Assembly (NCBI GenBank): GCA_004794785.1
Contig: SJOL01001927.1
Location: 42,969-106,968 of the forward strand
Reading direction: 5' to 3'
DNA from: Opisthorchis felineus
Lineage: Eukaryota > Platyhelminthes > Trematoda > Opisthorchiida > Opisthorchiidae
Length of the DNA: 64,000 nt
Shown here: in pieces, positions 46,730-58,864 of the stretch
Position numbering within the stretch: position 1 is the first letter of the stretch
Layout: each line of letters opens with the position of its first letter
The notes under the pieces: model-generated
What the model saw: only the letters and a program-made list of their open reading frames with translations
What the model was told of the DNA's origin: nothing
The model's database searches: none
Program-made: the position numbers and the translations under genes

Positions 46730-48060
46730 AGTGCCCCTCAAACGCCATGAAGCGAGTGCCGCAATCAGAAGCATTTCTTGCCCTAAATCACTCAGCCGCT
46801 TATTCTGTATGCGTTGTGCCCCAAAGAGACACTTAAATACTTGTCCGTATTCCAGTGATGGCTGCCTTATCACTAATCCCGTCGCCATAATCAACTACCT
46901 GAAAGTTTTAATTGCTAGCTGCTCCCTGCTCATTCCACCGAAACTTTTATGCACAACATCTATAGCAAATTCGACAGCTTCTGACGGTTGGAGTAACCAA
47001 CTGTCTCTCAACTGACGTTTCCGCGCTTCTTCATAGAGTTGAAGGCTCGTTCGTGCCGGGGGCCAACGGCCTGCCATTCTGTGTTCTGAGAAATAGTGGT
47101 CAATGTGTCAAAATCCTTGCCCTGAATCGCCCTATCCACCCCCTCAACACTGGAGTCATCCCCTTCCAGCGGAAACAATCTGCAGTCTGCCATAATCACA
47201 AATCCGGCTCCAGCCCAACTACTTCCAGCATAACCTTCATTAATGATAGCCCTGGATTTTCCGGTCAAAGGCTTACTATCCGATTGTCTCCTAAGTACAG
47301 AGACCATAAATGACCAACAGCACGGAATTCCGACTCAAGGACTCAGCAATGGCCCGCATCTTTACTTCTCTGAGAAAATCAGAACAACTTGAGTCCACTC
47401 ATATCCCTAAAGCCTTAGACGAAACCTTCCATGCATCTCCGCTTCAGAAACGTAGTTTTGTTGGCACCGTTGGATTCTTACGTCAATAGTTCCATTCCAA
47501 CCTATCTGACAGAACCAATATAACACGGGTTGGTGGCACTCAGTTATCTCCACCGTCGTTTATTAGTGGAGTCATTCAACGGAGCATACTAGGCCCTATT
47601 ATCCCGATACTCTATGTCAACGAGGTCCTCGGTTGTTTCCGCGTTTCCTGCCGACCCCTTTCTCCTTGCGGACGACATAAACGTCGCCTGCCGATTCCCA
47701 AATTTACCAAAACTCTTACCATGCCAGAAAGACCTTCACCTGATGAATAGCCGGTCAGATGGCTCTGGTCTGATTTTCTCTTTTGCCGAAACCCAATAAC
47801 TTGCTTCATGCTGAAGACTTCAAACGTAATTGCAACCCCGTCAAGCATTTCACAGAGCTCAAAGTCCTGGGTCTCAGAAGCTGTTACATCTTGAGCTATT
47901 CTCATTTAGTTCAGTTCCAGGTCGCCCGCGCACGCAGGCTCCGCATTCCAAGATTGTGCTCTTTCTTTCTCGGGGACGCCAAATCGCAATTGTTAATAAG
48001 TAGGCACGAACACGTACGGAGTACTGTCCTGCATTCCATTCTCGGATTGACGGAGTGAAA
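46730..48060 (+). mobile_element. CR1-type retrotransposon RT fragment (+)
   Basis: The part at 46780-46960 reads SISCPKSLSRLF, then SSDGCLITNPVAIINYLKVL, a connector typical of CR1-type ORF2 before the RT. At 47500-47640 it reads SPPSFISGVIQRSILGPIIP, then ILYVNEVLG, matching the SGVPQGSVLGPLLFLLYVND block. At 47661-47690 LLADDI is the catalytic LADD, followed by LIFSFAETQ (the WGL.FN..K..V block). Frameshifts separate the blocks, so it is inactive. It meets the minus-strand copy near 48100. Confidence 0.75.
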
Positions 48061-48189
48061 CACGCGATCGAGGCTTTCGCCAAATGTTCCATGGTCGCTT
48101 TTGTCCATGTCGTCCACCGGCTCCAGTTCTCCTGAAAGCTACAAGCAAAAAGAGTGTAGCACTGCTCTTTAAGTTTTCAGCACGGGGTA

Positions 48190-51100
48190 GAAAGCCTGCC
48201 AGAATGAGGATTCGTATAAAAAAGTACTCCGAACCGGTTACCAGATGAAGCGTGAACAACCGTCGGAGGGAGGTTAATCCACGGAACTAATAAAGGTGTG
48301 CGCTCTGAGCTTGAAAATCTTACCATGTCCCCACCATGAGTTAGTTGGGTTAACAATAAGGTATCCGTTGGCCAGAATTCGTTCAAAAAGGGCGTGACTA
48401 TTAGGTCTTATCGAAAGTGACGGTACTGCAGTGTAAAGGGGTCAAGCACCACGAGACGCGTTTCATAGTCCACGGATTTGGGGCCGTGGCTGCCCGTTGG
48501 ACAAGCTCAATGTGGGTAACATCTATCTTGCATACTGACTAGACAACTTGGTTGGCATGTTCAAAAACGGTCTGACGCAGGCCCTATAGAGTATTTGGAA
48601 CTCTGTGCAAATAACACAGACGAAGGTGCACCGAATAATTCGCAGAACGACGAATGCCTTTTGAGCCGATTTTTTGTGATGAAGTCAGAAGGACACGGTT
48701 GAAGGGAGCCAGATTCCTAAATGCTTTCTCGTGTTTATCCTCGTAATATCTTTGGTCCATTCTCCAGGCCCACGACAAAAGCTTTCTTTGAATCTCATCC
48801 GAACGCTATATGGGTGCACTTTTCGACATTCGGAGGAAACAGATAGCCCAGCGACATTTTTTTGCGGAGTCCACATCCATTTGGAGGGCGCTGGCATGGA
48901 AACTCCTCGATCGCAAGTCGTCCGCAAAAAGTATCTGTTTGAGTACGATCAACGAATAGCGCAATGTGAGAACGAGAGCACAAATCCCAAGCTGTGGCGC
49001 AAGCCCCACCATTGTTGGCGATAAGAAGAAGAGAAAAAGACCGGATCTTCGGCGGAGAGATTATACTGCCTCAACCAAAGGCAAAGTACAGCGGCAGCGT
49101 TTTTTTAACGACTGAACGGACGGTAAATTCGTTAGCACACAAAAAGTGGAACTGGCCCACGGGAAAGAAGGGCGGGCCCTCTGAAATAATATGCAACATG
49201 GCTGAAAGGACGTGAAAATTAAAAATTCAAATTTTCAGGAATTAAACATCGCAATAACGCGACGAAAAAACTGTTTTTTAGACACCCATATCTTCAACAT
49301 GGACATGGACTTGAAATCACATCTGGAAGCTCATTGACTTAGATCAGAAACAAGAAGTTACAAAACGGAGCCTCGAGGACCTGTAATGGAGACCGGTGCC
49401 GCAGAACTAAAGTCGGACCTGCTTTCAATCTGACTGTTCTGAGTGGTGGGAAAGCCCTAATCCAGCGTGGTATTTCTCTTTGTATCCCATAAGACTCAAG
49501 CTTGTGGAACGGGGAAGTGAAACTCGATCGAGTACTCTTGAGTAGTCCAAAAATGTGTCATCCGCTTCGAGTCCTATGCCTTTGGCTTGGGTTAACCCGC
49601 TCATAAATAAGAGCATGTTCTCTACGCAAGAACGGTTGGGAGGTGTCCGTGTTGCCTTGGAGATATTAAGCTGTTGGTAGTGGGATGATTTGAGATGGCC
49701 TGCTGCAGAACGCGTTCCGTTAACCTGCGAAGCACGCTGGTGAGACCAATAGTCCTTTACCTGCCGGGCGACAAGCGATCACCTGTCTTGTATATTGACA
49801 ATTGAGTCTTTCCGAAAAGAGGGAAGGTTGCCTTCGTCGAGCGACTGATGAAATCCCGGGTCGAAACGCTTTACCAGTTGGAGCGACATTTCCTTCAGGA
49901 TCCTTGGATGAACCTCGTCTGGCCCAAACGGTCTGAAGGGGTTTGGCTTGTGCAAGAGTTGACGAACATCTTCTTCCGTGAAGATCAAGTTGGTTAGAGG
50001 TTATCCGTAGTTACACCTTGCAGAGATTGAATGCGATGAGGTCGCTTGGGCATAATGCAGATCCGCATACCATTCTTTCAAAGATACGTACACCACTATT
50101 AAATCCCTCGTGGAATCTCTGTTTCTGTCCCCCAGGAAAAAACGTTTGGCATGTTCTTCGGTGGTGTCTCATGCACTTAAAAATGGTACCTTTTGGTTTT
50201 CCCGGGAGAGGTCTAGTATTGTGGTTTATTTTTGCACGTTCTATTGGAGGATTTCTGATTTGCTGCTGCTCCGCATCTTACGAAATGCCAGCTCATCTTC
50301 TATGTCCCATGTAGCAGAATAGTTTGGGCCACGTTTCCAGAAGACAGCGAATCCTTTTAGGTAGCTTTCGGTGAGTTCGATCTCGCGCCGGTTGCTTTGG
50401 GATAAAATCCGGATCAGCTCCGTGAATTTTTTGGAAATTTGTCTTATATGTCTCTCCCATCGAAGCAGTTTCCAGTTTAAGCTTGTGGAAGTTTCGAGTC
50501 CACGTTTGAGGTTTCGGGTTCCTGCCTGGTAGCGGATGAAATAGAAAGTGGGCACGCAGGGCTCACTATATCCCAGTGGGTCCTTAGTAAACACTTGGTC
50601 AACGCAGTGTTTTTCGTTCGTGATAACCAGACTTGACAATGATGGCAGTTTGTCCGCGTCGGATCGGGTTGGTGCGACGACGTGTTAAGTCGAGTGTCTT
50701 GTTGAACGACCTCGGCCAGCGCCCATGCAAAACGTTCACAAAAGCCGCTGCTCTGGAGGCCCTTTCGGGAGGGCTTAGGAATGTTAATAATACCTGCCAG
50801 CAAGGGGTGAATGAAAGGGTAGCTGAAGCAGAGTCGCTAACAATTGTTTTATGAGGAACTGGACATCCTTTGGTGGACTCGATGGCGATGGTAGACCACA
50901 CCGAGAAAAAGAGAATCTGTCCCACGCAGAGGGATTTGAATCCAGATTGCTTCACAAAAGGGTGCGGCCTTGGCGTCTGGGAGGACAATCGAGATGTACA
51001 GGGCCGCATATATATAGAGCGACTACCATGCCTTCACACGTTTTGAGTGAACTCGGAAGTGGAGTAGCCGTATATCGAGATCTCTGCCTCAAGGATGTGT

Positions 51101-51910
51101 GGTGTGAGCCAGATTTTTGTAAGCGCGATTTGTGTGGTTGTGCAAGGAGAGTTGGCTGCTGATTACCGCGAAGTTAGTTAAAAAGACTGAGCCAGTTTGT
51201 AGACAACCATTTCAACAATACCTCTGCTGCGTCCAAAGATTGGGAGCGGAAAGGTGTGCCACCAGAGTGGTTAGCAGATTTAAGCGTTATAAGCCGAGTT
51301 GATTCCAAGTGTTCGAATGGACCCCTGTAGTGCAATTGTCGGCTTCCTAACTTGGCGCCTTCGAAGTATGTTGTTCAACTGCATGGGGTACTCCCCCAGT
51401 GTGTCCGGTTTACCAGGGCTCTCTGTCTTTGGAGGACGTGGCTTTTTCCGCTCGTTTTAGTGGCTGCTGCTTGCAGCTTGTGAAATAGGAACTTTTGCAC
51501 GCCTGTAGTCTCCGTTTTTAGAGGTTTCGCGGTGAACACGCGTCCGTTTATTTCATTGGGGTTTCGGAAGGGGTTTGGCCGGCAAAATGAGTTTGTTTGG
51601 CTCTGTCGGTTTGCGTGTGCGTTTAATGGCACAAGCAAGGGGTGTTCCAATTAGTGACAATCCCAAGAGGCTCCGTTTTGTAGAGGATCGCACCTTGAAC
51701 CCAACAAGCGGCTTTTTGGTTGGGAAAAGGCTTACGTCGCTTGTCCGACCGCGGTCGATTTCTCTAATTTTTTGGACTCTCAGATCGTCCGGGATCACCG
51801 TGGCCAAATTGGCGTACAATGTATTCTCCGACACACTGTTGATAGGTTTGTGAATTTGGACCTTGGGATCATGTGTGACAAAAGTGTCCACAATCAGACA
51901 GGCCACATTT
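48190..51910 (-). mobile_element. CR1-type retrotransposon, nearly full-length decayed copy (-)
   Basis: On the minus strand, in order: an ORF1-like basic N-terminus at 51906-51375 (VCLIVDTFV-type start, DDLRVQKIREIDRGRTSD); endonuclease at 51000-50250 (ERASRAAAFVNVLHGRWPRS, then TNEKHCVDQVFTKDPLGYSE); RT at 49988-49425 (KPNPFRPFGPDEVHPRILKE, then LDYSRVLDRV); FADD at 48928-48917; and a C-terminal block at 48870-48250 (NVEKCTHIAFG, TRINTRKHLGIWLPST, then ALFERILANGYLIVNPTN). Stops and frameshifts occur throughout. The 3' end near 48190 shows no tail. Confidence 0.85.
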
Positions 51911-52018
51911 GACGAAAAAAATTTGTGAGAAGGTAGTTAAACACTTTTCATCTGGGACACAAGGTAGTTGATCGATACTGTTTAAACAAGGCAATAAGAC
52001 AGCTCTCCTTTTGCTTAT

Positions 52019-52374
52019 GCCAGCTACCTTCAAATTCTAATGATCTGGTCTTGCTTCAGCTTGACATTTTCCCCAAAAGAAAAAAAGCGGTAGTAACTGT
52101 GCTTCCCTGCCCGTGTCTATTAGGGGCGACCACGTCTACATAGAGTAATACCCACTGTTTATGAAACTGTTCATTTTCCGCGCAATCTCCTGTACCCACA
52201 AATTTCGCCAGTTATGCAATTTATTCTAACTGCAACAATACGATCATGCCTGGCGGTACGCCACCCACCAGTTGGGAACAAATCCACACTGGACAGCGGG
52301 TGCCTCGCATGCTGTATTTACTAGAAAACGCGCTCAACTGGCTAGCTCCTTCGGATTCCTCGACTTTCCGTTTG
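52019..52374 (+). repeat. 356-bp inverted repeat, left arm
   Basis: Matches the reverse complement of 57575-57930 with only about six differences, grouped near GCCAGTTATG and GCTGTATTTACT. It contains a CR1-like 3' end (CATGCCTGGCGG stem-loop and CCACCAGTTGGGAACAAA, ending near 52290) plus about 85 bp of sequence beyond that end, so it is a copied chromosomal segment rather than only a shared transposon. Confidence 0.85.
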
Positions 52375-55300
52375 TTATTATTAGATTAGGGACTCAAAAT
52401 GGAAAGCATCAAAAAGAACTGTTAGGTGGTACTGTGTTATAAGTTGAACTGTGTCCCGAAATTGGAGGCAGCTAATAGTGATTACAGTTTCTAGCTACTG
52501 TAGTTGGGCGACACTGTCAGATTTCAAAAGCGACGATCGACATTGAGGTGAGGACAGTATGGAATAGTGGTATGCTGTCAGTGGAAAACAGTGTGGCCAT
52601 GTGAATATGAGTGACGTTCATTAGCCGAATAATGAACCACCAGAGTCATAGCCAGTTACATAATGGTCCATGGAGCTAGGTGAGAAGGGCATGGGGGCTA
52701 GCAGGCGGTCCCCAAAATTGCGACTGAAACGTAAGTGCCTTCGAATATAGTTTGTGTTTCCAAGCGGTTTTCTGGCAGGCATCTGAGGAGGTGGGTTTTT
52801 CACTCCTTCGAGCATTTCAGGGCAAGAAAGGGTTTATGATGCCATTAAAGAGAGTTTTTCGGACGGCTCAGTAGCGCCCATTCAACAATGTTTGAGGGAG
52901 CTGCAGAGGAAGACAAGCAACCAGTTAGGGGCTACGGTGAATAGTAGCATACAGACTAGTGATGTGGATGGCTTTCTGATATTACGTACTGGGCAGAAAG
53001 TGGCGCTAACCGATCTCATAATTTGAGTGAATTTAGAGGAATTAGTAGTCCATAGCATGAAGAGAAAACAACGTGAGGTGCATCGTCGCGTTGCTTATTT
53101 GGATGATGCGGTGGCCCCAGCATGACGCACTGATAGCCTAAGATGGAGGGCACAGGTTTCACGAAACGAACTGCCTCAGGCGAGTTACCCACTGCACTTA
53201 GGAAGTCTCGGATTACTTTGAAATGAGACAGCATTTTTACTCTATAATTGATGTTCTGGATTCACAGGAGGCTTTCCCAGGATGTTTGCTACAACCGGGA
53301 CAAGTTTAAGTTAGTTGCACAGGCGCTTGAAAAAAACTGATTTCATTTTCATTTTTTGTATATATTGTTGATGTTACTGATGGGTTCAGTGGCCAGCCAA
53401 TCATTCTAAATAGGAAGTTTTCAACATCGCATTCAATGGAGTTTGAAACTAAGAGAATGTGGGTAAAAGCAGTAGTTGCATGCGAAGTTAGGTTAAGTGG
53501 GCGAGGGTCCAAGTAAATCAGGGTGTACTAAACCCCGGAGGTAGATGAGTGAATGGGAAGTAGGAGGCAGGTTTGAACCCACGGCAGAAGGTGGAGTATG
53601 AAGCTCAGCATGCGGTAGGGCAGGTCTCCGGGAGGAGACATGCCGTTGAAGGGGGGTGTCAAACGTGTAATCGTTCGCATCGTCAGAGCCATTGGGCACG
53701 GAAGGATGGGATATGGTACGGAAAGAGTTAGGGGATGCTTGGGGACGGGTAGTGGCCGAGAATTTAGCCAGGTGGGACGGACATGGATAGAAAGGCAAGG
53801 TTAGTTGAAGGGATGGGTGGCTGGGAGTCATGGTCCACCGACAGCTCAGAAGTAAGAGGGGCGTTATGGCATTGTGGCATGTATGCTACTTGGATGTGGG
53901 TTAAGTGATATCTATTCCTGTGGCGACGAAACGAAGCAGTCCCCAGTTAGTTCACCATAATCAGAGACAGTTAGATTGTATCAGAAGCGGCTGTCATGGT
54001 CGCCTATGTATTCGGATAGTTTAGACATGATGGTGGAAGTGAGGATGGATGGCAATACGTCAGCATGGACAGTGGGTTAGGTGGGGCTAAAAACCCATAT
54101 GGCAGATATGGAAAGGAGCCTTAGAGTAACCTCAGATAGCGAGCGCCTTTCAACTTTTTGGGCGTGCTGCAATGTGGAAGCGTTTTTCGGCTAGGCCAGA
54201 GTAGTGAAGTTCACAAAAGAGTCAGTCTATAAATGCAAGCATGGGAGCGGATAAGCGATGTCCGCGAACGGAGCCCCTAGTTCCTGTGAGCGCTGCTGCG
54301 TTGGACCACGGGATAGTTCCCAGTAAGTTGAGGACGACAGAGCTGTAGTTTTTACTACGCTACAGGGTATCGGTATCGGGAAGCAGAAGTGGAGGGAAGT
54401 TAGGATTCAGTGCTCTAAAGAAGCGGATTTGACACCAAGTACCGGCCAACTAACCAGATCTGTACAGCTACATCCGTGGGTAAAAGTTCGCAGACGCATG
54501 AGGTCCTTGAATCCTAAGGGTCGCTTCTACATCACCTGATCTTACGACTGCCTTGTATGCAGCCCTATTAGCCATAAATTTTGCTTCGTCCAATAATGCG
54601 TATAATCACGAAATCTCGACATCGCAACATCAGTGTACACATGGCTTCTTGATCGACGACGGGGTTAATCGAGCAAGTAGCGTGTTTGTCCTTCTAACAG
54701 TTAGGTGTCTGAACACTTTTGCCAAAAATATAACGGAGATTAAGCCGAATATGCACTTTTCATTTCAGATTGGTCGTCGAGTGCATGTGGTTTGCGGAAA
54801 AAGAAATGGAGAAACTACCCAATACGGTTGTCCCAGTGCATTAAGTAAATGAAAAAGTGTTTCGCCCATGGCGTTATTTAATTTTGTGGAGCGGGCATGG
54901 CAAGGCGACAACACATCCTGTTATGATGATGAAGAGCCATCATTGGCCATTGCGTCCGGCTATCGTGCATGGTTAAGGCCTCATAACAAGCCGCGCGCTT
55001 GGGTACGGTCCTAGTAGATGGAGGCGGCCAAGTTGAAGTCCAATTTCCAGCACGCTTATTCTAAACCTTGCATTTGTATCCCGAGATGACACAGATTTTG
55101 TCTGATTCTTTACGGAGTGAATGCTTTCCAGGTCCGCGTTTTCATTTAGTGTCATGGGGTTCAAATCTTATCCACAAAGACTGCTCTTACGACAGCCTTC
55201 TATACACGTCTCTTTCGCTCCAACTTTGCTTGCGTCCAATTGTACGCCATTGAATCCGGATGTGACCACTGTATCGTCCATTACTTTGACATTTGAAATT

Positions 55301-57574
55301 CCCCACGTTTCTTGTCCCTACTTGTAACTCCCGCCCCATTTTGTGTCTAGTGCGTCTATATGAACTGACGTTTGTTTGTCCTTACCACTTCACCCATTTG
55401 GCCTTGAGGTCATTCAGCCATTTGTGGCCGACCTTACGCACGTATGACTGTCTCACGTGGGAGCCTGCTTGCTCATTTGTTTCGTAATTTTGTAGTCCAA
55501 GTGGACCGTTTGTTGTTGACGAGTATCTACTGTCGGGGTTTGTACATTTTGTGAATTGATGTCTTACGTTAATAGTACCGTATAGAAACCCAGCTCCGAC
55601 TTTGTTTTGCCTTCTCGGAGGTTCTGGAATTACGCGTCACTCGAAGATACAGTTTGCTCGTTACGACCACAGTGCAGGCGCCGATTTTTCATTCTCGACA
55701 ACGGCAGTTATCAGACACTGTGTAAGTTAGCATATCAAACTATCAAATTATGATGTTTTGATGCTGTTATCGAAGATATACACCGGATGTAATTGACTAT
55801 ACATTTTTCATTTCAGGTTACCTGTTTAATGAAGGTGGTTTTCGGAAAACCAGAGCTCCAATGGCTATCCACTAAGTTTGTGCCAGTGCATCTATTACAC
55901 AAAAACAGTAAGTCGCTATCGGTGATCTTGTAATCTTCAAGCGTGGGCATGTCAGGCGGACACCGCTTTTGGGTACGAGGGATGCCGTACAGTTATGTGT
56001 ATAGAGGGAAGTCTCTAGCCGTTGGAATAGGATATTATGAATATTTGAGGCCTCAGTCAGCGTTGCACATAAGCGCGGGCCTTGGAATTACGATAAGTAG
56101 TTAAGGTGAGAGAATACGACTAAGGCTATGGTGACGAAGAATAGCATCTGGCCATCGCATCAGGATATCACGCATAGCAAAGGCCTCATAACTAGTGGCA
56201 TGCTGAGTATGGGCCCGGCGAAAACGTGCGGTTATCACGATAAACAAGGATTCTTGACCTTATTTTTCGGCAATGACGTTGCACTTTATGACGTATTCCG
56301 GCTAAGTAACGTCATGCTTCCAAATGGGAAAGATATTTCATCGGGATGTTGGTAACCCACATGCAGATATCTGAAAACAGTGAATTATCTCCTGGGATGC
56401 TGGGCACATCCGAGAATAGGGATCAACTGCAGAGGTGCATAATCGCACCAATACTTTATGATTCACTGGTTTGTCTTCGAGTATTATAATGAACGCAGGG
56501 CGAGCTTCTCAAAAAAGTTTCGCAACGAAGCTCGCTGAACAAGCCCATCTAATTTGTTATGTATGACGGGTTATCCAACTATCTACCTGGACGGAATTTG
56601 CACGAGATATTCTGCAGACGTTATTTTTTCTTTAAAGGGCACTGTGTAACGTTTACTTTGCTTCATCTCGTAAGCCGGTAATCACGTGCGACTCAGTGGT
56701 GGTCGGTGACCTTGAAATTTTGCTCAACTAAACAAAATTGTCTGAAAAACGTATAACCGAAACGTGCAGTGCGATTAAACCAACTCCCTACAAAATTCGA
56801 AAATTCGAATACCCATAGCTCCCGCGATATTAATTTCGGTTTGCCGATAGTGAGCGGCCTGTCCTATGGTTTCAGAAGTAGCTTCACACAGGTATGTCAG
56901 GCGTCCCAGAGGATTAGCTTTCGGCCCTTTTCTGGCTGTTATCAGTGTCGGCAACCCTTCTGCGGCTCTGCTATTTGCTTGCTATTCGTTGAAGACCAAA
57001 ATGTTTAAAATGTTCATGGCTCGTACAGTTCGCAAGTGGATGGAAGCAATTTAGACTACTGGTCAGAGGACTGAGGCCTGTGAAGCGATGAGCCTTCGAA
57101 TAAACTCGACGCTAACCTGAGGCACTTGTCTTACAAAAGAGGTGACAATTTCAGCGTTTAAATCACCGTGGAACTTTCGTGACGCGCCTTGGAGGCACAA
57201 TGTGTTTTTTGCAAAACTTTTACGAGTGGAATAAAACTTTTCAAGCCGAAATGTTGCATTTCGTTGCACGTGTGCTCATATCAAAAATCGCCTTGATCTA
57301 CCGTCATTTTTCCTCGGTCTGTTTTTATTGCTATCCTTTCTAAATTTGTCGCGCGCATTTGGCTTTAAACTTGCTGTGCCATAGCTTCAGAAGTGGCTTC
57401 ACACCCGTTTTTTGAGACACTGGAGGCTGCATCATTTTTATCCATCAAGCCGTTTGAGAAGGCGTTAAATAAACTCATGAAGGATAACTACGTGGTAGTT
57501 GTGCGTTCACCCAGGAATTGAAACACCAACGTTATTTTGCGTTACAAGTGGGTGTACAACAAATGCAGAAGTGA
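52375..57574. other. Interval enclosed by the inverted repeats
   Basis: 5.2 kb without a supported gene. It holds a purine-rich plus strand at 53500-54450 and repeated blocks at 54490-55010, 55150-55330 and 55800-56240. Short similar phrases at 56866 and 57385 (TTTCAGAAGTAGCTTCACAC and CTTCAGAAGTGGCTTCACAC) suggest internal duplication. No transposase-like protein was seen. Confidence 0.4.
54490..56240. repeat. Diverged internal duplication
   Basis: GATCTTACGACTGCCTTGTA (54538) resembles GCTCTTACGACAGCCTTCTA (55182), each followed by a TTTGCTTCGTCCAA-like phrase. CTTTTCATTTCAGATTGG (54756) resembles TTTTTCATTTCAGGTTAC (55804), followed by TGTGGTTTGCGGAAA and GGTGGTTTTCGGAAA. GGCCATTGCGTCCGGCTATC (54947) resembles GGCCATCGCATCAGGATATC (56150), each followed by AAGGCCTCATAAC. 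The spacing differs between the pairs. Confidence 0.55.
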
Positions 57575-57930
57575 CAAACGGAAAGTCGAGGAATCCGAAG
57601 GAGCTAGCCAGTTGAGCGCGTTTTCTAATGAAAGCAGCATGCGAGGCACCCGCTGTCCAGTGTGGATTTGTTCCCAACTGGTGGGTGGCGTACCGCCAGG
57701 CATGATCGTATTGTTGCAGTTAGAATAAATTGCATGACCGGCGAAATTTGTGGGTACAGGAGATTGCGCGGAAAATGAACAGTTTCATAAACAGTGGGTA
57801 TTACTCTATGTAGACGTGGTCGCCCCTAATAGACACGGGCAGGGAAGCACAGTTACTACCGCTTTTTTTCTTTTGGGGAAAATGTCAAGCTGAAGCAAGA
57901 CCAGATCATTAGAATTTGAAGGTAGCTGGC
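57575..57930 (-). repeat. 356-bp inverted repeat, right arm
   Basis: Reverse complement of 52019-52374, about 98% identical by eye. It includes the CR1-like 3' end in minus orientation and the same extra 85 bp. The flanks outside both arms share no obvious target-site duplication. Confidence 0.85.
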
Positions 57931-58460
57931 AAAAATAAACCGAGGGTGGCAAAACACGAAGCATCCTGCTTGACACATGACAAGTGAAGTACAAACTGCG
58001 GAAAATGAGGAACCAGACCAACGGATCTGTTGAGGCAGCGGAGTTGTCGTGATCCAACCGATCAGTCTGAACCAAAACATAAAACCAACGCTGGGGACTT
58101 GTGGCCTTGGACTGCTGGGCTGATGGCCAGTGTCACAAAAATCGTAAGTGATGATGATGAAGTGGAGGGATTAGTAACGCGCATATATGGTAGCAGGAAT
58201 CTCAGAATTATGGTGTACACTGAAACTGTAGAGACTCACTGGTATCGCTGTTGAAGTGGAGTTGGTTGTAAAACTTCCTTGGAGGAGTGAGTTGATGACA
58301 ACACACAAGCCAAATAGTGGACCGTACAGAAAATTGTTGACTTTGTGAGGACTGAAGACTTAAAGTCCACCGGATTGTTTAAATCCGAACGAAAAGTTCA
58401 GCTGATTAGAATGAACGCCGTCTGTAGTGTATGGCGTTGCCAGTTAAACGACAACCGGGG
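57931..58460 (-). mobile_element. Body of a CR1-like 3' region, minus orientation
   Basis: The phrases AAACTGTAGAGACTCACTGG (58221) and TTTAAATCCGAACGAAAAGTT (58378) recur as AAACTGAGTGGACTCACTGG (61332) and TTAAATCCGAACGATATGTT (61488), at a similar distance from a CR1-like 3' end in each case. No coding block was recognised. Confidence 0.45.
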
Positions 58461-58499
58461 CGAGTCCAGCGCAGCATCAACGAGCCGAAAACAACAGTG

Positions 58500-58860
58500 C
58501 TGTTGAATTAAAGGCTAGGTTCAGAACCGCCGGTGATGGGCGATGCACCCCTGCTACGGGAGGGGCGGTGGGTATGCGAACGCACAATGGTGCAGCGCAA
58601 CAGGACAACATTCCCTGCAGGACGCACCATGCACCACACCAAGTTTTCACCCCTCGTGCACTCTATCAGACCTGCAATGTAGCATGCCAACAAGCAGTCA
58701 TGGTTGTGGCTTGTGCACTAATGAATAACTCCAGCTACCAGATATTTTATCCGGTTTGGGAAGCATCTCGCAGCTACCCAATATTATCTCGAACAAAACC
58801 AAAAGGTTTCTGGGTTGTTGTACGATCGGCTTCCCGTAAATCGACGACTAAGCAATGAGG
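58500..58860 (+). repeat. GC-rich dispersed repeat, copy 1
   Basis: CCGCCGGTGATGGGCGATGC, ATTCCCTGCAGGACGCACCA, then TCCAGCTACCAGATATTTTA match the reverse complement of 63000-63400 in the same order. It may be a leader region of a retroelement. Orientation is defined relative to this copy. Confidence 0.65.
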
Positions 58861-58864
58861 AGTT

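Noticed and set aside
49839..49874. CTGATGA followed by CGAAAC, resembling a hammerhead core
   Set aside because: The bases between them (AATCCCGGGT) cannot form a stem II with a loop, no stem I or III partners exist, and the stretch is part of the CR1 reverse transcriptase on the other strand.
49779..49988. Candidate independent small gene (KPNPFRPFGPDEVHPRILKE)
   Set aside because: It is the RT start of the CR1-type copy, part of the mobile element.
54553..54852. 99-codon plus-strand frame
   Set aside because: It lies in duplicated non-coding-looking sequence; the second copy does not keep the frame.
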